64,000 nt of DNA. Source: Roseivirga sp. (GTDB lineage: Bacteria > Bacteroidota > Bacteroidia > Cytophagales > Cyclobacteriaceae). The stretch covers positions 62,001 through 126,000 of the forward strand of contig JAAWWF010000042.1 in NCBI GenBank assembly GCA_021404565.1. The letters are read 5' to 3'. The notes beneath the pieces were generated by a model. The model was not told the origin of the DNA, made no database searches, and saw only the letters and a list, made by a program, of their open reading frames with translations. Of the stretch, positions 17,221-26,183 are shown piece by piece (position 1 is the stretch's first letter; every line of letters begins with the position of its first letter). The position numbers and the translations under genes were made by a program.

Positions 17221-19785
17221 TTACTCGTGCCTCAATGCCAATACAGGGTTTTGCAGGGCTGTTTTGGCCGACTGAATACTGACGGTGACAAAAGTAATCA
17301 GTAGGACCAGGACACCGGCCAGCCCGAAGATGACGACATTAATCGAAGTGCGGTATACGAAGGTGTCGAGCCAAAGTGAGATACAGTAGTAGCTGAGGCT
17401 ACCCGCAACGATGGTGGCAATGCCAATCAGCAGAAGAAACTCCCGATTCATAAGAAAGAGAATCTGCCTTAAAGGAGCTCCCAATACCTTGCGAATGCCT
17501 ACCTCCCTGGTTCTTAGCTGGGCCATATAGGCAGAAAGACCGACCAGTCCCATAATAGCGAGTGTTACCGCCAGTACAGATAAAACCATACTCAATGTTC
17601 CGGCTTTTTGCTCCTGCACATAGGCTGCCTGTATGTCGTCATCCATAAATTCAAGGCGTATGGGCGATTCGGGCATTACGGTATACCAGGCATCTTCTAT
17701 TGCCTCAAAGGCTGCCGTAACATTTTGCATATTGATTTTCACCAGGATGTTTTCATAACCCCGCCTCAACGATTTACGCGCAAAGATGAACTGGGGAACA
17801 ATTTCTTCATGTAACGATAGGGCATGGTAGTCTTCAAATACACCGGAAATGAAATTGTCTCGTCCGTTGGTACCCGGATTAAAGGTGATCTTTTTACCGA
17901 TAGGATCGTCCCACCCCATTACTTCTACAAATTTTTCACTAACCAGCAGTGAAATGTCAGGTAGCTGATCGGGAGTCTTTTCAAAGAAATCTCCATAAGC
18001 CCCCTGTACACCCATTACCTCGAAATAATCGAAATCTGTGGCGAATGAGAGTGCATCATTTCTTACCTCATGGCCCTCGGCCTGGTAGGCAAGCCCGAAG
18101 GTTTCCGTACCAGGCGGGGTGCCGGTGGTAAAACCCAGAATGTGGGGACTGCTAAGGCCAAGTGTCTTGATCGCATTGTATTTGTCGGCATCACCCAGGT
18201 CATAAATGTTCGATACTTTCACGATTCCCTCACGGTCAATTCCCAGGTCTTTGTTTTTAATAAACTGAAGCTGCTGATTAATAAAATAGGCTCCGGTGCC
18301 TAAAAATATCACTATGGTGAACTGAAGGGTGAGCAATACTTTTCTCGATCTCAAACCACCGGAGTCCGCCAGGTTTTCCTTAAACAGCTTTAGAGAAGAG
18401 ATATGGCTCATGGTCAGCACGGGGTGGAGGCCTGCGACCAGGCTGCTAAGCAGTGCAATAAGCAGGAGCAGACCAATATGTTGGGTAGAAGAGAGGAAGA
18501 GGTTTTCAAGGGGTACCTCTGTGAAGTTCCGAAAGGCCGGGAGAAGTGCTTCAATGATCAATAAAACTACCGGCAGCGTCAAAAAGGCCATAAGTACCGA
18601 CTCCAACAGAAACTGACCCGCCAATGCTTTTTTGGAACTGCCGAGCACCTTTCTAATGGCCATTTCTTTGGTACGGGCTCCGTAAATGGCTGCGGAAAGG
18701 TTCATATAGTTGGTACAACTGATGATCAGAATGATGATTGCAATGCCGGTAAAAAGGAAGAGATAGCGCTTATCGCCTGGTGGTTTGAGTTCAAAGGTAA
18801 GTGGCTTGGCAAAGTGAATTCCCTCAAGGGGTTGTAGCCCGATCTGGTGGTAGGGAAATCGGTTTTCGGGTAAGTCCAGGTTAACAATTTTTTCCTCAAG
18901 CGCTGCGATGTCCGCATTGTCCTGAAGTACCACATAGGTAAATACTCCATAAAAAGTCACATCGGCTGCGATCATCATATTAAAGGTCAGGTGGGTATTG
19001 GAAGGCAGGTCTTTCATGATACCGGAGACTTTCAGGGTCAAAGTATCCCATTGTATGATCTTGCCCACATGGGGTGCTTCACCCAGAAGTCTTTCGGCAG
19101 TTGATTCGGTTAATACCACAGAATTGGGCTCTTCCAGCATGGTGGCCTGGTTACCCTCCAGTGTGTTGAAGTTGAAGATGTCGAAAAATCGTGAGCCGGG
19201 ATTGGTCACCATGGTACGGGTACCAAAACGCTTATCTCCATAAGAGGCAAAGTGTTGCGGAGTTCTGCGAAACTTCACCATCTTTTCTATTTCAGGAAAC
19301 TGGTCCGTTTCAAGCTGTATGGCATAGTCATTCAATACCGAGGGAAACCAGGCTCTATGGTTGATCTCCCCGGTGACCCTGTAGGGGTTTTTGGAGTTGA
19401 AATGGAAATTGTCGTAGCTCAGTTCGTGGCTGGCATAGAGCAGCACCAGGGCGCAGCATGACAGCCCCAGGCTAAGGCCGGTAAAATTGATAAGCTGATA
19501 GCGTTTCTGTTTTTTCAGGTTTCTGAAGGCTACCACAAAATAGTTAGACAGCATGGCGATTGTGTTGGGTGATGAATAGCGTTTTTTTCGCCCTAGCAGG
19601 CTGAATCTCATAAAGCGAAGTCCGTTATAAATGAAATGCAGATCAGATCTGAACTTGCTCTTCCGCTGACGGTTGAGCTCATATTGCTCGAGCAAGTCTC
19701 CGATAATGCTCTCGTACAAGTGTTCCGGACAAACTCTTTCCAGCAGCTTTATTAACCAATGTGAAGGACCGGGGCTTGCAGGCAT
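17221..19785 (-). CDS. FtsX/MacB-like ABC permease with N-terminal prefix domain (PadR-linked)
   Basis: An 854-residue permease from the ATG at 19785; a TTG 30 bp upstream inside the PadR gene is less likely. The first 70 residues (LLERVCPEHLYESIIGDLLEQYE) form the permease prefix domain found in PadR-coupled transporters. Then two FtsX halves: a membrane helix, a periplasmic MacB-like domain and three more helices, repeated. Each half has the cytoplasmic motif RKVLGSSKK or RKVLGAPLR, and the protein ends NPVLALRHE. It may move lipoproteins, peptides or antibiotics out of the inner membrane, driven by an ATPase encoded elsewhere. It starts 10 bp after the PadR stop codon. Confidence 0.9.
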   Translation of the reverse strand: MPASPGPSHWLIKLLERVCPEHLYESIIGDLLEQYELNRQRKSKFRSDLHFIYNGLRFMRFSLLGRKKRYSSPNTIAMLSNYFVVAFRNLKKQKRYQLINFTGLSLGLSCCALVLLYASHELSYDNFHFNSKNPYRVTGEINHRAWFPSVLNDYAIQLETDQFPEIEKMVKFRRTPQHFASYGDKRFGTRTMVTNPGSRFFDIFNFNTLEGNQATMLEEPNSVVLTESTAERLLGEAPHVGKIIQWDTLTLKVSGIMKDLPSNTHLTFNMMIAADVTFYGVFTYVVLQDNADIAALEEKIVNLDLPENRFPYHQIGLQPLEGIHFAKPLTFELKPPGDKRYLFLFTGIAIIILIISCTNYMNLSAAIYGARTKEMAIRKVLGSSKKALAGQFLLESVLMAFLTLPVVLLIIEALLPAFRNFTEVPLENLFLSSTQHIGLLLLIALLSSLVAGLHPVLTMSHISSLKLFKENLADSGGLRSRKVLLTLQFTIVIFLGTGAYFINQQLQFIKNKDLGIDREGIVKVSNIYDLGDADKYNAIKTLGLSSPHILGFTTGTPPGTETFGLAYQAEGHEVRNDALSFATDFDYFEVMGVQGAYGDFFEKTPDQLPDISLLVSEKFVEVMGWDDPIGKKITFNPGTNGRDNFISGVFEDYHALSLHEEIVPQFIFARKSLRRGYENILVKINMQNVTAAFEAIEDAWYTVMPESPIRLEFMDDDIQAAYVQEQKAGTLSMVLSVLAVTLAIMGLVGLSAYMAQLRTREVGIRKVLGAPLRQILFLMNREFLLLIGIATIVAGSLSYYCISLWLDTFVYRTSINVVIFGLAGVLVLLITFVTVSIQSAKTALQNPVLALRHE

Positions 19786-19795
19786 AAGCTTCGAT

Positions 19796-20083
19796 TTAAT
19801 TGAGTTCAGGAACAAGGTTCCACAGCGCCTGTCTTTTTTGTTGGGTATCTTTCAATAGACTGATGCCCGCTTGAGTGAGCTGAAAGATGCGTTTTCTGCG
19901 ACCGCCCCTTTGAGCCGTGGCCCCCCCAACTCTCGATTTTACATACCCTTTGTCTTCCAGCCGGTAGAGGGTGATATGTACTGCACTCAGATTCACATCC
20001 CTGTCCATTCTGAGCTTGATTTCCTCAACAATGTTGATGCCATAGGCGTCAGCTTGTAACAGGGCACAGGTGACCATAACCAA
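19796..20083 (-). CDS. PadR family regulator with unusual start
   Basis: A winged-helix PadR regulator. Residues VNLSAVHITLYRLEDKGYV are the recognition region, followed by GGRRKRIFQLTQAG (wing). The frame continues upstream of the annotated TTG (20083) as KYKLFEEL, which matches helix 1 of the paralogue at 32608, but no ATG, GTG or TTG exists there; the only downstream ATG is at 20077. A promoter with tandem TTTTACAA boxes lies directly upstream and the second box runs into the expected start. It probably represses its own promoter and the adjoining permease gene. Confidence 0.75.
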   Translation of the reverse strand: MVMVTCALLQADAYGINIVEEIKLRMDRDVNLSAVHITLYRLEDKGYVKSRVGGATAQRGGRRKRIFQLTQAGISLLKDTQQKRQALWNLVPELN

Positions 20084-20103
20084 TTCTTCAAACAGCTTAT
20101 ATT

Positions 20104-20143
20104 TTGTAAAACAAATGTATTTATATATATTTTGTAAAACAAA
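20104..20143 (-). promoter_or_regulatory. PadR promoter with tandem TTTTACAAAATATA boxes
   Basis: On the minus strand a TTTG (20143-20140) is followed after 20 bp by TACATTTG (20119-20112), an exact fit to the Bacteroidota -33/-7 pattern. Each element is extended by the same TTTTACAAAATATA sequence, giving two direct repeats 28 bp apart that overlap the -33 and -7 regions. This is where a PadR repressor would block initiation. The promoter of the second PadR gene (32550-32605) has the same design. Confidence 0.7.
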
Positions 20144-20160
20144 TAAAACGAACCTGGTTC

Positions 20161-20433
20161 TTATGGTTGGTTGATATCAGTAATGGTTTTCGCAGTCTTA
20201 AAGGCACTGGAGTCTGCTGCGCTGAGTGCTTTTTTCTTGTAGCAGGTAAATTCGTATTCGATCAGTTCTTCGACCGGTTTTGGTGGTTCTTTCGGAAAGT
20301 AGCGAGGTTGTGCTTTCTTCAGCTTTTCGCGGTGTTGTGCAAATTGGTAATCATCTGCCGCCCTGAAGGTGAGGGCCAACAGAAAGGGGAAAAGGCAAAG
20401 AAAAATGAAAATGTATGTATGCTTTCTACTCAT
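20161..20433 (-). CDS. Small single-pass membrane or secreted protein, unknown
   Basis: A 90-residue protein with an N-terminal hydrophobic segment (YIFIFLCLFPFLLAL) followed by a charged, Lys/Pro-rich tail containing FPKEPPKPVEELIEYEFTCY. I do not recognise a family. It could be an anchored periplasmic peptide or a signal-peptide-bearing small protein. It lies 15 bp downstream of the repeat protein gene, on the same strand, and 77 bp before the PadR promoter, so it is probably the tail of the transcript starting at 26031. Confidence 0.6.
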   Translation of the reverse strand: MSRKHTYIFIFLCLFPFLLALTFRAADDYQFAQHREKLKKAQPRYFPKEPPKPVEELIEYEFTCYKKKALSAADSSAFKTAKTITDINQP

Positions 20434-20448
20434 TATTGTCCAACCCGC

Positions 20449-21237
20449 TTATCGTGATACATAGTGGAAGAAGTGCTTTTCACTTTCCAGCCATCGCTCA
20501 TTTTTTCTGACACTTACTAAGCCCGCAGTTTTTGTGCCATCCTTGTACGTGAAACTGGTTTTTCTCCATTCCAGTATACCTTCTGCTGTCACGCGACTGA
20601 TGGATTCTTCTGTTCGTTCTCCCTGGGAGTTGTAGTTATAACTGGTGATCAGTGACTTTTTCCAGGTGCCCTCTCTCATTTGAAAACCCGTTTTTTCCAC
20701 CAGTTTCTTCCCTTCAAACAGGTACTCGTCTTTATAGCTTTTGCTCCATGTTCCGTCTTTCAGGTTATAGTAAGTCTGGTCAGATTTAACGGAGCCCGCC
20801 TGTTCGTAAGTTGTGCTGTTCTTACGCGAGAGCTTCCATTCGCCTTCCCTGAACTGATCAATTAGCTCATTGATCAATCTGTCATGCCTATCCCTCTCTG
20901 CTCTGAACCGTAAGTTGGATATCCATTTTCCATCCTTCCATTGATAGAAGATCCGTTCCTTTTCCAGACCGCTTTGCTCATCATAGCTAAAGGCCATTTT
21001 AGTCTGATTATTCCAGGCAGCGTCTTTCATCTGCTGGTATATGGTTTGGCTGATTCTACCCTGCGCATCATAGCTGTTCAGCTCTTGTCGGGCATCTTTC
21101 CAGCTACCTTCCGACTGATACTGGATTACTTTTTTTGCCAGTAAACCCTGTGCGGTGAGCTCAGCTTGAAAGGAGATGCACATGCCGAGAATAACCTGTA
21201 ACAGACTTTTGATAAGCGTTTGATTGAGCTTTTTCAT
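20449..21237 (-). CDS. Secreted repeat protein (about six YD-like Trp repeats)
   Basis: A 262-residue protein with a signal peptide (SLLQVILGMCISFQAELTAQG) followed by roughly six imperfect repeats of 33-37 residues. Each repeat ends with a DGxW or EGxWK motif (KDGKWISN, REGEWKLS, KDGTWSKS, REGTWKKS) and carries a Y/F-D-xx-G turn, resembling a divergent YD-type beta-hairpin stack. It has no recognisable catalytic site. It is packed 30 bp downstream of an FtsX-like permease and may be its periplasmic or surface partner; that link rests on position only. Confidence 0.7.
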   Translation of the reverse strand: MKKLNQTLIKSLLQVILGMCISFQAELTAQGLLAKKVIQYQSEGSWKDARQELNSYDAQGRISQTIYQQMKDAAWNNQTKMAFSYDEQSGLEKERIFYQWKDGKWISNLRFRAERDRHDRLINELIDQFREGEWKLSRKNSTTYEQAGSVKSDQTYYNLKDGTWSKSYKDEYLFEGKKLVEKTGFQMREGTWKKSLITSYNYNSQGERTEESISRVTAEGILEWRKTSFTYKDGTKTAGLVSVRKNERWLESEKHFFHYVSR

Positions 21238-21267
21238 GGTTGTTGTTTTGAGTTTGACTGGGCTCGG

Positions 21268-23628
21268 TTATTCGTGTCTTAGGGCGACTACCGGATTCTT
21301 TGCGGCCGTTCTGGCTGACTGCAGGCTTACGGTCAATACTGTGACAAAGAGCACGGCAATACCGGCTCCTGCAAAGGTCAGCAGGTCTACATGAATGCGA
21401 TAGGCGAAACTGCCCAGCCATTGGGAGACGGCATAGTAACCCACCACTCCGGCCAGTCCCGTGGCTATCAGCAGAGAGGGGAGAAACTCCTTATTGAAAA
21501 TCATCAGTAAGCTGAGCAGGGGAGCGCCCAGTACCTTGCGAATGCCTACCTCTTTGGTTTTAAGTTCACTGATATAAGCTGTTAGCCCCACTAATCCGAG
21601 CACTGCCAGACCAATGGCCAGTGCCGACAGGATGATACTGAGCTTTGCTGTATGTGCATCGTTTTGATAGGCCTTCTGAATATCCGTTTCCATAAGCTCA
21701 AACCGTACGGGACCCTCAGGAACAAATTCATCCCAGACATTGCTGATGTAATCCAGCATTGCGGCCATATTCACGGCATTTACCTTTACGAGTATGTTCT
21801 GGTTTACATACTCCCGGTTGTCTCTGGCAAAGAGGAGCATTGGCGTTACATCCTGATGTAGTGAGAAAAAGTTATAGTCTTTGAAAACTCCCCTGATCTC
21901 ATGATAGCGAGGTTCAGGGCTGTCAGGTCTGGTATTGATTCGCTTACCGATGGGGTTGTCCCAACCCAGCTTTCTTACCAGGGCTTCGTTTACCAGCAGA
22001 GAGCTTCTGGGGTGCTCGTTGGAAGCCTCACTGAAATATGGTCCCTCCAGTCCTTCGATGTCCAGCACCTGGAAGTAGTCATGATCTGTACCCGCACTTA
22101 AGGCATCGCTATACGCTACCTCTGACCCCTCCGGTTGATAATTCATGGTATAATCTTCATCACCGGGAACATAGCCTTGTGAAACCCCTGATATGGATGG
22201 ATTTTCCATCAGCCTGTTCTTCAGGTTTCTGATATTATCCGCTCCCTGAAGTGCCCAGGCTTGCTTTATTTTTATCACCCCTTCTGCTTCAAACCCCAGG
22301 TCTTTGTTGGCCATGAATTGCAGTTGCTTGTTGGTGAAATAAGCCATGGCCCCCAGGCCGATCAGCAAGGTGAACTGTGTGGTAATCATTACTCTCCTCA
22401 TCAAAAGACCTCCGCGAAGCGATTTACTCTCTCTGCGAAACAGGTTGAGAATTTTGAGCTGAGGCAGTACAAAGGACGGATAGATGCCACCCAATACCCC
22501 GGTCAAAACGGCTATAGAAACCAATAACAGAATGCTTACAGGATCGGAAACGAATTTGTTTTCCAACTCAATGCCGATGAAATTATTGAATTCCGGCAGC
22601 AATGATTCTATAATGAAAATAACTACGGGCAGGCAGAGACAGGCGATGAGGACTGACTCAAACATAAACTGAAATGAGAGCTGGCCTTTGCTACTTCCCA
22701 ACACCTTGCGCATGGCTATCTCGTTGCTGCGTTTTGAATACAGTGCTGATGACAGATTGGTATAATTCGTCACCGAAATCACCAGGATGATCAGCGCAAT
22801 GAGTGAAAAAATAAAGAGCTGTGTCTTGTTGCCACCTTTTTTGAGTTCAAAAGTCATTTTCGAATTCAGGTGAATGCTTTCCAGGGGCTGCGCCTTTATT
22901 GCCGCAAGAGAGTCATACTCGTTCAATCCCAGGTTGAGTTGCTGGATTTTATCAGCCACCAAATCAGCATTTGTGTTGCGATTTATATTGGAATAGAAAA
23001 TGGAGGAGCCGTTACTTCTGTCTAAATAAGTAGGATGCACAATCAACTGCTCGAATTCGAGGTGGGTGTTGGTTGGCAGATCTTCGATCACTCCGGTAAC
23101 CTTAACCAGCAGACTATCGAATTTAAAAGTTTGGCCTACTGCCCCTTGTCCGGGGAAATATTTTTCAGCCAGAGAGGCAGTGAGTATGGCGGTATTGGGT
23201 GCAGAAACGAGGCTTTCAGGATTTCCCTGAAGCAGCTTGAAGTCAAACAAATTGAAGAACCGTGAGCCCGGCTCTAAAATCAACGTCTTGTTGGTATTGA
23301 ACTTTTGATTACCCACCGTGCTGTACTTTGAGGGTGTTCTTGATATCCTGACCATATTGGTCATACCGGGGAAGGGGTGCTTCATCAGCTCTTGGGTATA
23401 TTGAATTTCCATGGAGGGAATCCAGGGACCATACACCCTTTTACCGGCAAAACGATAGGTATCTTCAGGGTTGTGGTGAAAACTATCGTAGCTGGACTCA
23501 TGCTGAACATAGAGAACGACCAGGGCACAACAAGACAAACCAATGGTGAGTCCGGTAAAGTTGATCAGGTGATAGAGCTTTTGCTTTCTGTAATTTCGAA
23601 GGGCGATTTTTAAAAAACTTCTGAGCAT
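21268..23628 (-). CDS. FtsX/MacB-like ABC permease
   Basis: A 786-residue double-length FtsX permease without the prefix domain. The first membrane helix (LINFTGLTIGLSCCALVVLY) precedes a periplasmic MacB core-like domain, then three helices with RKVLGSSKGQL in the first half; the second half repeats this and carries VGIRKVLGAPLLSL near residue 675, ending NPVVALRHE. These are the membrane parts of type VII ABC systems that use transmembrane mechanical coupling. It starts 33 bp after the next permease gene (23662-26031), and the two may form a heterodimer. No ATP-binding gene is nearby. Confidence 0.92.
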   Translation of the reverse strand: MLRSFLKIALRNYRKQKLYHLINFTGLTIGLSCCALVVLYVQHESSYDSFHHNPEDTYRFAGKRVYGPWIPSMEIQYTQELMKHPFPGMTNMVRISRTPSKYSTVGNQKFNTNKTLILEPGSRFFNLFDFKLLQGNPESLVSAPNTAILTASLAEKYFPGQGAVGQTFKFDSLLVKVTGVIEDLPTNTHLEFEQLIVHPTYLDRSNGSSIFYSNINRNTNADLVADKIQQLNLGLNEYDSLAAIKAQPLESIHLNSKMTFELKKGGNKTQLFIFSLIALIILVISVTNYTNLSSALYSKRSNEIAMRKVLGSSKGQLSFQFMFESVLIACLCLPVVIFIIESLLPEFNNFIGIELENKFVSDPVSILLLVSIAVLTGVLGGIYPSFVLPQLKILNLFRRESKSLRGGLLMRRVMITTQFTLLIGLGAMAYFTNKQLQFMANKDLGFEAEGVIKIKQAWALQGADNIRNLKNRLMENPSISGVSQGYVPGDEDYTMNYQPEGSEVAYSDALSAGTDHDYFQVLDIEGLEGPYFSEASNEHPRSSLLVNEALVRKLGWDNPIGKRINTRPDSPEPRYHEIRGVFKDYNFFSLHQDVTPMLLFARDNREYVNQNILVKVNAVNMAAMLDYISNVWDEFVPEGPVRFELMETDIQKAYQNDAHTAKLSIILSALAIGLAVLGLVGLTAYISELKTKEVGIRKVLGAPLLSLLMIFNKEFLPSLLIATGLAGVVGYYAVSQWLGSFAYRIHVDLLTFAGAGIAVLFVTVLTVSLQSARTAAKNPVVALRHE

Positions 23629-23661
23629 GACGGTGGGTTTGTGTTGTTTTGAATTGGATGC

Positions 23662-26031
23662 TTATTCGTGTTTGAGGGCCATAACAGGATCGATCTGGGC
23701 AGACTTAACCGATTGCAGTGCGGTGATCATAAAAACAATCGAGTACACCAATGCGGCTGCCGCAATAAAGGTGACAGGGCTTAGGGCTATGGCATAGGCG
23801 TAATCATTCAGCCAGGTACTTACCAGCCAATAGCTGAAGGCACTGCCGATGATGGCCGAGAAAAGTATGGCCAGAAAGAGCTGACGGTTGAGTAAGGCGA
23901 TAATCTGTAGCAGGGAAGCTCCCAGTACTTTTCGCACCGCTATTTCCTTAGACTTAAGGCCTGTAACATAGATCATAAAGCCGATCAGGCCCAGCAGAGA
24001 AAGTACCACGGCCAATACCGAGAAGGTTACACTCACCTGACCGGTCTGTCGCTCTTTGGCATACATGCGTTTTACTGCTTCGTCCATCAGGTCGTATTCC
24101 AGGGGGACTGAGGGAACTACCTTGTTCCATTCCTCTGCAATGATATCCGTAACTTCCTGTAGGTTGTCAGTAGAGGCCCTTATCAGCAGATTGGTGTTGA
24201 CGAACTGTGGGTCAGGCCTTAAAGAGATGATCTGAGGGGTTACTTTTTCCTTTAGTGTGAAGTAGTGAAAATCTTTGAATACGGCCGAAACCTGTCGATG
24301 CAGCTCGTTTTGTGAGCCTGGTCGCAGAATCAGCTTTTTGCCAATGGGGTCGTCTTGCCAGCCAAAACGCTCGATAAAGCTTTCATTGACCAGCGATACG
24401 ATTTGCCCGTCCTCAGCTGACTGGAGTACGGTTTTAAAATCTCCAGCTGTGATGTTCATACCCATTACATCGAAGTAGTCGATGTCTACCCCATAAGAGA
24501 GCAGGTTTTCGTAAGTCTGGTCAGAACCTTCGGGTTTGTAGGCCAGAGGGTTGGAGCCATCACCCATCATGGGCCCAAAACTTACTCCGGCTACCTGGGG
24601 GTGTGTGAGTAGCTGAGATTTTAAGAGCTGGTAGTTTTTATATTCCCCGATTGAGAAGGCATTGGTTACCTTGATCACCCTGTCCGCATTGAAGCCCATG
24701 TCTTTGCTGTCCAGATAGTCTATCTGCCGGTTCATAAACCAGGCTGAGATGCCAAGGGTAAAGAGCAAGATGAACTGAACAAAGATGAGTGCATTGCGCA
24801 GCTTTACGCCACTGCTGTTGTTTACCGCAGATTTACTCTTAATCAGCTCGCTGATTTTGGTTCTGGTGAGCAGGGTAGCGGGGTAGGCCACCGTGATTAT
24901 GCTCAGGGTAATCACAAAAGCCAGGGTAACCGCCCAGTAGATAGGGGAGCTCAATAGCTTGTTTTGCAGGTTCACCTCAAGGAATTCACTAAAAACCGGC
25001 AGCAGAAAGTACAGGCCGAGTATTACCAGCGGAATGGTCATAAAGGTCATAAGTATTGACTCCCAGATAAAGGCGCGAATGATTTGAGAACGTGATTCTC
25101 CCAATACCTTGCGCATACCTATTTCCAGACCCTTGCTGCTATAAACAGCCAGGGAGAGGTTAATGTAGTTGGCAACGGCAATCAGCAGAATCAGCCCGCC
25201 AATAATCATAAAGACCGTGAGTTGTAGGATATCGCCCTTGCCTCCTGAACCGAAGACAGCATCAGATCCGAAATAGATGTCTTCTACAGGCATCAGGCGT
25301 ACCTCGGAGAGCGTGTGAAACTCATCCCGGGCCACGTCCATATCCTTAATCTTGACTTCCAGCCCAGTCGGATCAGCATCGTTTACAAGCTGTATATAGC
25401 TCTGCGTATGGAAATGATCCTGACCAAAAGTGACCGGGTTGGCATACAATATGTTGAAGTCAAGATGGCTGTTGGTGGGCAAGTCTTCTATTACCCCGGT
25501 GATTTTGAGGGGAATGGAGTCGTATTTAATCACCTGACCGAGAGGGGAGGTCTTGCCGAAGTATTTTTCTGCGGTAGAGGCCGTAATTACAGTGACATAG
25601 GGTTCATTCAGGAAGGTTTCCCGGTTGCCTAGTAGTTCTTTGAAACTAAACAGTTCGAAAAAATCGGAACCAGGCTTGGTCTGGTAGATTTTCTCCTCTG
25701 AATAGCGCTGGTTGTTATAGCTTAGAAAGGCCCGCGGATGTCCGTTTAGCTGCACTACCGTCTCTACCTCGGGGTAACGGCCTGAAGTAAGTTCTTTGCC
25801 ATGTTCCATACCAATATTGGAAAACCAGAGGTCGTTGTTGGTGATGGCTTCCAGTCGATAGGTGTTTTTTACATCCTTATGAAAGCTGTCATAGCTGAAC
25901 TCATGATCTGCATAAAGCAAAATGAGCATAGCGGCTATCATGCCTAATGACAGGCCTAGAATGTTGAGACTGTTGAGCAGCTTGTCCTTTAAAAAATTCC
26001 TAACGAGGAGGTTGGTAAAAATCCTGAGCAT
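23662..26031 (-). CDS. FtsX/MacB-like ABC permease, first gene of a permease operon
   Basis: A 789-residue paralogue of the 21268 permease with the same two-half design: helix LNSLNILGLSLGMIAAMLIL, periplasmic domain, GMRKVLGESRSQ in the first half, AVRKVLGASLLQI in the second and DPVMALKHE at the end. It opens the minus-strand run of genes that probably extends through 20161. Its ATG faces the ATG of the kinase at 26184 across a 152-bp region containing the phased GTTAA array, so it is the best candidate target of that two-component system. Confidence 0.92.
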   Translation of the reverse strand: MLRIFTNLLVRNFLKDKLLNSLNILGLSLGMIAAMLILLYADHEFSYDSFHKDVKNTYRLEAITNNDLWFSNIGMEHGKELTSGRYPEVETVVQLNGHPRAFLSYNNQRYSEEKIYQTKPGSDFFELFSFKELLGNRETFLNEPYVTVITASTAEKYFGKTSPLGQVIKYDSIPLKITGVIEDLPTNSHLDFNILYANPVTFGQDHFHTQSYIQLVNDADPTGLEVKIKDMDVARDEFHTLSEVRLMPVEDIYFGSDAVFGSGGKGDILQLTVFMIIGGLILLIAVANYINLSLAVYSSKGLEIGMRKVLGESRSQIIRAFIWESILMTFMTIPLVILGLYFLLPVFSEFLEVNLQNKLLSSPIYWAVTLAFVITLSIITVAYPATLLTRTKISELIKSKSAVNNSSGVKLRNALIFVQFILLFTLGISAWFMNRQIDYLDSKDMGFNADRVIKVTNAFSIGEYKNYQLLKSQLLTHPQVAGVSFGPMMGDGSNPLAYKPEGSDQTYENLLSYGVDIDYFDVMGMNITAGDFKTVLQSAEDGQIVSLVNESFIERFGWQDDPIGKKLILRPGSQNELHRQVSAVFKDFHYFTLKEKVTPQIISLRPDPQFVNTNLLIRASTDNLQEVTDIIAEEWNKVVPSVPLEYDLMDEAVKRMYAKERQTGQVSVTFSVLAVVLSLLGLIGFMIYVTGLKSKEIAVRKVLGASLLQIIALLNRQLFLAILFSAIIGSAFSYWLVSTWLNDYAYAIALSPVTFIAAAALVYSIVFMITALQSVKSAQIDPVMALKHE

Positions 26032-26087
26032 GTCGCAATGTTTGTATGAACTTACGGGCCATGCGACTCAGGGTGGATTAATAGAGA

Positions 26088-26133
26088 GTTAAGCTTACTT
26101 AGCGAAAGATTAAATTGGTTAAGGAAAAGTTAA
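26088..26133. promoter_or_regulatory. Phased GTTAA array upstream of kinase/regulator operon 1
   Basis: Five pentamers stand on one helix face: GTTAA 26088, CTTAG 26098, ATTAA 26109, GTTAA 26118 and GTTAA 26129, with steps of 10, 11, 9 and 11 bp. A further ATTAA at 26077 extends the phase upstream. The same step pattern recurs at 30367-30412 before the paralogous operon. Helically phased direct repeats are the usual target of OmpR/PhoB-type regulators. The array lies between divergent genes and could serve both the kinase operon and the permease operon. Confidence 0.7.
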
Positions 26134-26160
26134 AATCGAACGCAAAGGTTTAAAATCACG

Positions 26161-26168
26161 TATTTTCG
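26161..26168 (+). promoter_or_regulatory. -7 element of kinase/regulator operon 1
   Basis: TATTTTCG differs from the Bacteroidota TAnnTTTG consensus at one base. It lies 27 bp after the last GTTAA of the array and 15 bp before the ATG at 26184; operon 2 has exactly the same distances. No TTTG occurs at the -33 position, as expected for an activator-dependent promoter. The leader would be very short. Confidence 0.55.
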
Positions 26169-26183
26169 ATAGACGATAAAGCC

